A stretch of 64,000 nt of DNA from Liolophura sinensis (Eukaryota > Mollusca > Polyplacophora > Chitonida > Chitonidae). The notes under the pieces are model-generated. The model was not told where the DNA came from, did no database searches, and saw nothing but the letters and a program-made list of their open reading frames with translations. Each line of letters opens with the position of its first letter. Position 1 is the first letter of the stretch. The position numbers and the translations under genes were made by a program. The stretch covers positions 1 to 64,000 of the forward strand of contig NW_027017971.1 in the NCBI RefSeq assembly GCF_032854445.1, given 5' to 3'. This document shows, in pieces, positions 55,431 through 64,000 of the stretch.

Positions 55431-57539
55431 AAGTAAGTCTCAATCAAGCCGGATAAGTTCACTGTAAATTGTAAATAACATATTGATGTTACAAGTGGCT
55501 GGCACAACCTGAGTGATGGCCAGTTACTTGGGAACAGTGGATATACACTGTGGCCATTTCTGATGACACCATATTTGACGATGGAAAAGACGATTAATGA
55601 CGTTTTGAACACTGAGGTACAGCAGTTCACTAAACTATTATTGAAAAGGCTAGCATAAATACAAACATGAAGACAGAGTATAGATGATGTAACATTACAA
55701 ATTGATATAATAATACCTGTATAAGAGTTGATAAACACAGTTCTAGAGAAGAACATTATGGTATATACATGTAGGTATAGTGTTAGTTCCGCAAATAAAT
55801 AAATAAATGCAATATTTCATTTATATATACAAAAAAATCGTTTTTCATTATTTCAAATAGATTCGCATGAATCCACAGCAGGCGTGCTTAATTGTGGGTA
55901 CATGTTTGCTGCTCTGCAAAATATTGCAAAGCGGCTGAGGGAGCCACACAAAGACAGAGGATGAGCAGGCATATGGTGGGGATCTAAACTATGGCCGGGC
56001 CATAAACCACACGCCAATTCACGCCATCTCCGATAAGTCCTTCATAAACAATAGCTGTGGTCCAAAACTGGTGTCACCTTTGGCTCTTGGCTCTTAGCTC
56101 GCCCGCACACACAACATCCCAGGCACACCAGGCCCCATATTCACCTCACTGTCATCGTTACAGCAGAAGCCATTATTCCGACAACACAGTTATGCATCTG
56201 AAAAAGTGTTCCTAAAACGGAAATGACACATGTGGTGAATGTAGGCAGTACAACAACAACATACGACTTTCAGCACACACATTTGGCGATAAGGCGGAGC
56301 TGAGTTGTATCTATTTGCCAAAATTATATATGCGTCCCTCATATCGTACATTTACATGTACTTACAAGTACGTCCTCACGGGGTGTATACTGTGTACTGT
56401 ATGCTGTAATTTCAAAGAAATATGATCACCTCCTAGTCAACCAAATCGCATGGTAACTAATAGTCGTGTAGGAATTACCCAACAATAAAGTGGTACACAA
56501 TACCGGATGGCCATGTCATACCTGATTTACATCCATTACGCCATTATGTAATTTACTTTGATCTTTTAGATTATATCCTGCTCCGAGACATTTCACTTAT
56601 AATGTATGTCCGCCTAGGCTTACTATTACTATGCATGTGTGTAATGTTATAAAAAGGCGAATCAAGCTGAACCTGACGTACGTTTTTGACTTTTTTTGTA
56701 TAGCAAACATTTACTTATAACGGGTAAAGCTTTCTGATCTACCACATGTCTATATATTATTTATTTTTATCATATTTTGCATGGAAATGAATAACTGAGC
56801 CAGCAGTATCCAAAAAGTAATAGTATATTATCGATGTTGTATTAGTAAATCCTGTCTCACATTGATTGAGAAATAAAAAAAAATAATAGCATTGCCAAAG
56901 ATTAGTGGTTTACTAACCCTTTCCGATTTCCTCCTCCATAAAACTGACGGCCAATGCATCAGTAAACAGTTCTTCAGTATTGTATTAAGCTACAATTAGC
57001 AATCAGTCAATGCTCTTGTCATGATCATCTACTAATATCTACTCCTCATAACATGAATCAAAAAGTCTAGGATCAGATTTCAGTTTTAGAATTTCAAGTT
57101 TTAGTATCTTCCTTTGAAGTCACGGAACCCAATACTGCATTTGTCATATGTGGCGATGGTCAGGTCAGTAGCAGTTGTATATGTAGTTGCTACAGGTGGA
57201 CAGGGAATTAATGTCAGGTCAGTAGCAGTTGTACATGTAGTTGTCTCACTAAGTTGTCCGAGATCATGAACAGCACAGAATCAGCGGTTAAAATTACAAC
57301 GATTTGAAGCATAGACTTGAGGGTTTAATTCAATTTACAATTTTAGACTAAAGCCCGAAATCGCTTGGTAAAAACGGGTCCTGGATTTGGGATCCATGAC
57401 TGTACGTGTTAGCGACAATTATTCCCTCGTATGGTTTTATGTCGATTTGCACTCAGGCGCCCCTTTTAAATGAATGACCTATGTATAAAATGGGAGATAG
57501 CAAATGAACAGACAAAATGTGGCAGGCCGACCTACATAC
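55431..57539. other. Intron 1 of second gene, no further exon seen
   Basis: AT-rich; apart from the short duplication at 57158-57243 nothing stands out. Confidence 0.5.
57158..57243 (+). repeat. Short direct duplication
   Basis: About 32 bp starting GTCAGGTCAGTAGCAGTTGT occurs at 57158 and again at 57212 with one or two differences. Confidence 0.75.
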
Positions 57540-57860
57540 ATTCTAAGTCGCAGCTGAAAGAGCCACAGATGTTTTTATACACATCCGCCGTCAATAGGCG
57601 GGACATGTTGTAGTATAGCGATTCTACCCGCCTGTCAGTCCGTGTCAATTGTCCGGGCATATTTGTGGATACATAGGTCAGATGTGACGTGTCGTAACTC
57701 GAATTTCTCCATTCCACGGCCATCATATTATGTCCTATATATGTACCTGCTTCATATGTACGGATTTTATTTTTGTGGATAAAAAGACGACGATGTGTCA
57801 CGACTAGCATTTGTGCATTTTCGGAGTTACCATGAAAACAAACGTACAATAAAGAGGCAA
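57540..57860 (-). CDS. Orphan open exon of unknown type
   Basis: 321 nt free of stops, bounded by acceptor tagctacacag and donor gtatgt, phase 1-1, giving 107 residues. Visible pieces: ASLLYVCFHGNSENAQMLVV near the start, AVEWRNSS in the middle, MSRLLTADVYKNICGSFSC at the end. The final D-x-Y-x-x-x-C recalls an Ig F strand, but Cys-Trp spacing does not fit a standard domain. It lies antisense in the first intron of the plus-strand gene; no partner exons found. Confidence 0.38.
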
Positions 57861-58829
57861 CTGTGTAGCTAAAATGTTTTTATATTGACTGTGCATGAAC
57901 ACTGAGAATTATAGTGTATTTCGTTTAGACAGTCACCTATATTCAGCTGTCTGTAAAATCAATCGGCCTTTAGTTGGGGACACGTAACATCTCAAACTCT
58001 GCACATCGATACGTTGAAAGTTCATATTCTTGCAAAGAAAATAAAGTTTGAATACTTCTTCTAATTTATAATGTTGAACTCCATAATCCTTCGCCAGGAA
58101 TTCACTGAATCGGGTGACGTCTTAATTATTCAGAAACCAGATTATGATGTTAAATTGCCACTGTACATACTGTGCAAATTATACAGAGAAACAACCATCT
58201 CCGGCTGGTGCTGAACAGAAATGCCTCCACACATTATATGCTACCTTGTCTTACTGCACATCAGCTGTGAGCGGTACCTCTTGGTAACCGCGCAATTCTG
58301 TGCAGAATGTGTCCCATAGCCGCAGAGAACAGTACTGTATGACTGTCAAAAATTCACCGTGCAGTTGCAGTACAGCGCCGCAAGATTTATAACTGCACTA
58401 CGGCCTTAGGTCATTAACAGTACCATACTGACATAAAATTGCACGAAAAAAAAAATTAAGCAGTTGCTTCATAGTACTGTTCAGCTTAAAACTCCATTCT
58501 GAGCAGTATCCTATAATTCACGTTCAGTACATGTAGCGTGATATCGCGACTAGTTTAGTTCCTTTATACAAGTGAAAATCCGAATATGCATATTTGCATC
58601 AATACCATGCATGGCAACACGTCACGCTTATTTGAGTCTTAAGAACGTGATGTATATATTGTTGTATATTTTGTGAGTTGCCTTCACTGTCAACCCGATC
58701 ATTTATATATTCTGCACAAAATATTAAATATTGAGTCCACCATCAACTAACAATTGCTAAATATGAAGTAGCTTTAATTAATCTTATATCCCTTCTTATC
58801 ACATCTCACACATTCATTGTGTTTATTAG

Positions 58830-58966
58830 TAAATCTTTCAACTGTTGATGTGTCTTGTGACTGGCCACCTGGTGAGACAATCATCGTGAACAGTAGCTTA
58901 ATACAAAATGTGACCTGTGCAACTAAATGTATAGATGGGGCCTCGACTCTAACCTTCAGTTTAACG
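58830..58966 (+). CDS. Second gene, Cys-rich extracellular exon
   Basis: 137 nt, phase 1 to 0, acceptor tgtgtttattag, donor gtaagt. Encodes NLSTVDVSCDWPPGE, then SLIQNVTCATKC and STLTFSLT. Three cysteines and sequons NLS, NSS and NVT. The pattern is that of an Ig-like fold split over exons, but I do not recognise a family. It joins in phase to the signal-peptide exon across a 4.4 kb intron. Confidence 0.62.
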
Positions 58967-59104
58967 GTAAGTTCACCGTTGTTAACCAGGCCAAAAAGTC
59001 ATATACAAATACTCGTGTAATGCAGAAAGATGTTGCCAGGATTAAGACTAGCTATCCGTTTTATAAATGTATCGATGCACAAATATATGCGGGAGGATGA
59101 TAGG

Positions 59105-59212
59105 ATTTATTTATTTATTTGATTGGTGTTTTTACACCGTACTCAAGAATATTTCACTTATACGACGGCGGCCAGCGTTATGGTGGGAGGAAACCGGGCA
59201 GAGCCCGGCGAA
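59105..59212 (-). mobile_element. Truncated MetaSINE-type SINE
   Basis: Only the 3' core and tail are present (TTTGATTGGTG, ACGGCGGCCAGCGTTATGG, CCGGGCAGAGCCCGG); it breaks off before the tRNA-related part. Intronic in the second gene. Confidence 0.82.
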
Positions 59213-59683
59213 AAAGTGGGTGAAAGGATGGGACGGGATATCTGTAATTTGTCGTTAATGCCCTCGAAAAGTAGGGGATGCAATTATGGGGAAAAAAAAA
59301 CAACAACAAAAAACAAGAACTCAGTATAATATACTGGTGGGTCAAAGGATGAGACGTCTGTAATTTGTCGTTGATGCCCTCGAACAATGTGGTATGCAAT
59401 TATGGTAAAAATGAAGAAAGAAAAACAAGAAGTCGATCATCATCATGGTATACGACATGAATGCAACACAGTGGAAGACGTCACAAATATTCAGAGATAT
59501 CACCCCTTAGGGGCTAAATGTACTTGACGATTTCTATCGAACATTGTTATGTAAAAAGAAGTAATCCAATATCCAAAATTTTAATACAAAAAAATATGCT
59601 CACTTTGCAAAGCAGCTATAGTACTAACTAGACATATAGTTGGTGGCGTGTTACAGGGCAAGCACTTCATACATCAAAATTAG

Positions 59684-59783
59684 TGCATGTATATAACAAC
59701 AACATATCATGGCAGTATTGTGTATGCCTATCCAGCTTCATATGATAGCAATGGTGTCCTGAACACCACACTTGGAGCTTTAG
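59684..59783 (+). CDS. Second gene, probable linking exon
   Basis: 100 nt, phase 0 to 1, after the weak acceptor catcaaaattag; donor gtagag. Encodes CMYITTTYHGSIVYAYPASY then DSNGVLNTTLGAL. It is the only arrangement I found that links the phase-0 donor at 58966 with the phase-1 acceptor at 59854 without a stop. The better-looking acceptor at 59656 meets an in-frame stop. The boundary is uncertain. Confidence 0.42.
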
Positions 59784-59854
59784 GTAGAGAAAGCTATGTG
59801 TTAAGTGATCAGTATTTCACCTGTTTGTGAGGAACGGATACCAACTTGTTTCAG

Positions 59855-60076
59855 TAACTACATTTTTGTTTAAGGACGAGAATGGGACGGATATCAACTT
59901 CGAGAACCGCAGTACGTCGGTCCTCTGTGGCAGTGGCGGTAATAATCGCATCTCTACCATCTCTTTAGACTACAACCAAGTGCAGCAGCCGGGAAACTAC
60001 ACACTGTGTTATGTGTTAATAGATGGAGAATGTACCGAACCACAGCCTATTGACAAATGCAAAACAGTGAATTTTC
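59855..60076 (+). CDS. Second gene, extracellular exon with Ig-like features
   Basis: 222 nt, phase 1-1, acceptor cttgtttcag, donor gtaagt. Contains TTFLFKDENGTDINFENRST, SVLCGSGGNNRISTISL and QQPGNYTLCYVLIDGEC. The E-F stretch (ISLDYNQVQQPGNYTLCYV) looks like a V-type Ig domain. Five cysteines; sequons NGT, NRS and NYT. Confidence 0.7.
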
Positions 60077-60666
60077 GTAAGTAAATGGTTGTTTTGAGGA
60101 AGTAAATAAATATAATTGCTTACATTAATTTATTTCTTAAAATGCCCTCATTAAAATATATACTACAAAATATATATACTGAAAAAACAATTGGGCGATA
60201 GTCCATTTCGTGTTGATGCATGTATTTCTAAACAGCACGACTGCATAAATGTGAATGAAATAGGGAATACTGCTAGGCTTTCACAACGTGTAATGATAAT
60301 CGCCAAAACACATCAGTAGTGTGCCTTTCATTTGGCATATATCATGCATTTGAATCTGGATTCATTTCGAAAGTTTTGCTCAGCCTACTTCTCTCATTAA
60401 AGATATTGAATATAAACAGATTTGGCTGATTTATACACTCCCCTACGTTTTGAATAGTACATATGATGTAGCGCGGCTGAATTTTTTATGTAATAAAATG
60501 TGCTTTTTGACAGAATCACAAGCAAGTTACAGCTTCTCGGTTTTTGTCTTTTTTTTTTCAAAAGTAAAACCCATATGAAAGCTACGTTATATCTCTGTCT
60601 ACTGACGCCTGCCTATGCCATTACTTCAAATTCTGCTCTATATAACACGATTGACAAACCTTACAG

Positions 60667-60792
60667 AGCCGCCCACGGCATCCACACCGAGTTTACAGCT
60701 AACAACGCTAACCAGCTTGACTACTGATTCATTCAAGAGCACTGCTAGTTTAACCTCTGACACTCCTGTTTCTGAAAATGTCGTTAGTGGTG
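60667..60792 (+). CDS. Second gene, Ser/Thr-rich stalk exon
   Basis: 126 nt, phase 1-1, acceptor aaaccttacag, donor gtaagc. About half of the 42 residues are Ser or Thr (PPTASTPSLQLTTLTSLTTD ... SENVVSG), typical of an O-glycosylated mucin-like stalk between the ligand-binding head and the membrane. Confidence 0.7.
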
Positions 60793-62141
60793 GTAAGCAT
60801 GAATGGTGTCGTCTGCAACATGTGGAGATTTTAATGTGACAGCTGTTGAGTAGTGGTAATCTGCTTTTGGTGCCGCATTCGTTTCATGCTATTTACTTTT
60901 TTACTTTTCAACATTTTTGTTTGCCATTACTTCTTTACTTCTTTGTACAAACATCTGTTAGCTTTCGACGAGAATTATTGTTTAAGGTTTGCTTCAGTAT
61001 TTTAGAGATTGATATGATTGATATGACACGATGAATCTTAACATTGCTATTGTTATTTATTCAGTCTTGTCACACTTCAAAAGGCTAGAAGTCTTATCTT
61101 CCTATCCCTGAATTACTTCAGAGTTCTTTATCTGTGCTTGTGAAGTAGTGACAATTGTGGGTATTGCCATATATCTGAATTTGCACTCATAAAAGGTTGT
61201 CCTAATTAGCATTTGACATCTGTTCTTCTTTCTACCCCGTGAAGTTCAACATATCTTTTACAACCAGTCAGAAAAGGAGCATGATTCACCTTACTTTTCA
61301 GTGTTAGATGCTGAGATCCTCGCTTCATATATCCAAGTACAGTATCCGTCGAATTCACTGTGCTTAGACAGCTTCTGCATATAATGAAAAGTTAATGACA
61401 TGAATAACAAAAGGGAATAATGCAAAGTGTCCCAACAGAGAAAAGGCTCCACCTTTTGACAGTCGGTACATCATACTTCTTTCATACTTACACACTCAAA
61501 AGCCATTATGACCTAAGTATACAGACCAGATTTCAATTTCATTCTTTGAGATTTCTGTTCATGGGACCAAAATCAAAATAGAGTCAAAAACGCATGATCT
61601 TGACATTTGAAAATGATGTTCTACCTTGTTTTACTTGAAAAGGTGATCAATTCCTTGTCCGCCGCAGAGAAAACCATCTTGATTCAGCAAAACTTGTGCC
61701 TATCTGGCACAAGGGTTTCTCTGACACTACAGCCAGACAATTTTCCAGACAAGACTTGATTGACGCGTGTCTCACTGGTGCAGCGCGCGCTTCTACTCAT
61801 GACACCTGACAGGTGATGCAATGTGGGACACCAGAACGTGCGTTTTGGAGGCTATGTTTTCATTTTAACCCTGTGTACAAGCAACTCGAGGTATGACCTT
61901 GAAAACTGGTCAGTATATTAACAAAATCATGCCATTTGAATGTTTAAAGTTTGAAAGGGTTTGAACTAAGGATAATGGAGCAATCCAGCATCAAAGCACG
62001 GCCCATTGTTTTATGTCCTCCCAATATATAAGATTAGGACTACTCAAACGTATATAAGTTGTACGTTTTATGGGTCAACAGTCCCTAATATTTTTGTTTT
62101 CTTTCGTTAGTTTATTTAACGATACATGGGCTCTTTTCCAG

Positions 62142-62189
62142 GAAATATACCAAACGCTGTCATTAGCTCTCTTGCACCAATATCTTGTG
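62142..62189 (+). CDS. Second gene, possible optional stalk exon (GC donor)
   Basis: 48 nt, phase 1-1, strong acceptor gctcttttccag, GC donor (gcaag). Encodes NIPNAVISSLAPISC. Length and phase would let it be included or skipped. There is no repeat of a known motif, so this remains tentative. Confidence 0.3.
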
Positions 62190-63026
62190 GCAAGATTTTG
62201 TTCAATGAAGGTGGTGGGCTATTTTTATTTTCTGTCTTCATCATGTTCCTTCCGAGATGGTTCAGTGTGTATAAAACAAGAAAAATTGGTCACAGTTGGC
62301 TTAATGTCCCGATGCCGATCGCGCTGGTTTGAGCGAAAAGAATTGAGGAATTTATACACATTATTCTGTGTAAAACGATAGTAAGCAGTATGGCCCCGCC
62401 AACCCACCCTTGGTTATATGTAAAGTTAGGTCGTTTTAGGTTGTTTGCAGATATAAAGGATATACTCACACTTTTACTGAACTTTTTACTCACGCGATCT
62501 TCTTGTTCTTTTCTTGTGTAGCGTTAACTATACCACACTGGTGGGTAAAGTTCTGTACATGTAACCCGGCCAGTAGCGATCCTCTGGTCTGCCAGTGACT
62601 TGTTTGTCGTCATCCTGAGGGTTGATAATGGATCAGTTAAAGAATGTTCCAGATGCATGGTCACCTTATCCATAGGCACAATAATTTAATATTCGCCAGG
62701 ATGAGTTGCAATGGGTTTATGGAAGCTTGCTACGAGTGTTCTAATGGCGATCTAGTTGCATATCACTGAGAAGCTAAATAAACTATGTTTTGTTATGAAC
62801 TGTGCACGCATACTTAGAATTTATTTAACAGAATCTCTGCACAAAGTTTTTCATCCCATTGCTCCTTACAATTATGATAACAGCCTTCTATTCTGGTGTT
62901 AAATCTTTACATTTTAATCTAGATGTCCGGCTAACATACAGGCAGTACAAATGACTATCAGTTACAATACTCTAACAATGTAATATGTTTGAATTCTGAA
63001 CAAGGCTGTTCTAAAACAAATTCCAG

Positions 63027-63080
63027 AAACGCCTACCTACTCATCGGCTATTACAAGCCAACTTTCATCCACAAGCCATG
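63027..63080 (+). CDS. Second gene, small Ser/Thr stalk exon
   Basis: 54 nt, phase 1-1, acceptor caaattccag, donor gtaagt. Encodes TPTYSSAITSQLSSTSH, continuing the Ser/Thr stalk. Joins exon 60667-60792 in frame through a GAA codon. Confidence 0.62.
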
Positions 63081-63616
63081 GTAAGTTTGATGTTGCTTGA
63101 TTTGAAACAAAATCTGGCTTTTGTGTTACAATTTCAGTCTCTCATTAACTACGTGTCCTTGATGTTGGCTCTTGGTCGCACTGTGAAGAGTACATAGACG
63201 TAGTGTGAAATATATGTTTAAAGTCTATGTTTGTAACTGTAGAGTCAAGATAAGTATGAGAGACGGTAAATATAAGACGTTATAATCAGTTTCGCCAAGA
63301 AAGATGATCTCTCTTCAGTGTCACCTTGTCTCCTTTACTGGATATTTTTCAATAAAAATAGCAGAAAAACGGTAAATGATAAAATGGATGAATTTTTACA
63401 TAGTCATATTTCCCGATAGGTAACGTAGAGGAACTTCATGTACGAATTATTTTCGTAAGTTTTAAGCTTCAGTAAATGGAAATCGTTTCCTTATTTCTAC
63501 TTAGACTACTGAAATATCACAGATGGCATTTCTCAGAGCGCAAATGAAGAAACGGAGAACTGTGAAAAGTACTTTTTATGTTATACACCTTATTACAGAC
63601 CTATTTTCACCCACAG

Positions 63617-63652
63617 CTCCAAACACAAGTAATATGACTTCTCAACCATCCG
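63617..63652 (+). CDS. Second gene, small stalk exon; gene continues past the window
   Basis: 36 nt, phase 1-1, acceptor ctattttcacccacag, donor gtaagg. Encodes PNTSNMTSQPS with two sequons. No transmembrane exon or stop is seen before the window ends, so the gene is partial here. Confidence 0.58.
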
Positions 63653-64000
63653 GTAAGGTCATTCTTTCGTCCCTGAGCCTGGCGCTAACACACCTATAGA
63701 TATGCGCGAGATCACACTTCGTTATTTCCCGAAAATGTTATGCCTTATCCTGCAAATGCTTCATGGCCCACCTATTTCCCAGACTGGTGTCATTTTGTCC
63801 ACAGCCGTACTACAGTGTACGTTATGCCGTTTAACCTTCATAATGTCATCAGAGTACAATATTAAAGTGTCATTGCAGGCTATATCATAGCCGTATGTGC
63901 TAAACGGAGAGATCCCCTCCCCAAAATAATGCTTTCCAACTTCTTAACAAAATCTACAATAGAGTAATAAGAATGGGTTTGACGTGGTAAATTGTAACAT

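Noticed and set aside
59657-59783. Exon starting after the GTGTTACAG acceptor
   Set aside because: All three frames hit stops before the donor at 59784; the alternative start at 59684 was used instead.
1-64000. CRISPR arrays, operons, riboswitches, rRNA
   Set aside because: Nothing of this kind seen; sequence is clearly animal nuclear DNA.

Overview
This is a eukaryotic (animal) genome window: about 60% A+T, intron-rich, with no operons or prokaryotic signals. The SINEs (3' ends matching the MetaSINE-type core known from bivalves and other lophotrochozoans), a GMR1-like Gypsy retroelement, Harbinger and Penelope remnants, and Ig/FN3 receptor exons all point to a lophotrochozoan, most likely a mollusc or brachiopod. 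The species cannot be named from the sequence alone.

The main content is one complete multi-exon gene on the minus strand (39426 down to 11358). I assembled 23 coding exons by matching acceptors, donors and reading phases. They sum to 3540 nt, an uninterrupted frame of 1179 codons plus stop. The product is a type I membrane receptor: a signal peptide, seven Ig-like domains (one exon each), one FN3 domain, a transmembrane helix with an RRRK stop-transfer, and a cytoplasmic tail of about 295 residues. The tail is built from many tiny exons. Four consecutive ones each carry a VYAEVNK-type tyrosine motif; three of these are exactly 63 nt and one is 57 nt. Further tyrosine motifs resemble Grb2 (YxNx), PI3K (YxxM), ITIM and ITSM sites. 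The four array exons all have atypical 5' splice sites with a pyrimidine at +3, so the tail looks built for variable tyrosine content. This is the most interesting signal in the window.

A second gene starts divergently on the plus strand at 54310 and runs off the right edge. It has a signal peptide, cysteine-containing extracellular exons and several small Ser/Thr-rich stalk exons, all joining in consistent phase. It looks like another secreted or cell-surface receptor, so the window may sit in a receptor cluster. An isolated 107-codon open exon on the minus strand (57540-57860) may belong to a further gene.

The 15 kb between the two genes holds a 6.0 kb Gypsy element with near-identical LTRs (45687-51731). 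Its interior is broken: gag and pol are frameshifted and the RT fingers/palm are missing. Integrase lies upstream of the RT/RNase H remnant. A Penelope-like remnant with a 14-bp target duplication (42569-43021) and a LINE RT fragment are nearby. Introns of the minus-strand gene carry SINEs, a 1.0 kb inverted-repeat element, a long-arm inverted-repeat element at 34.5-35.9 kb and tandem duplications. The left 11 kb is mostly non-coding, with SINEs, a truncated LTR and a 32-bp minisatellite.
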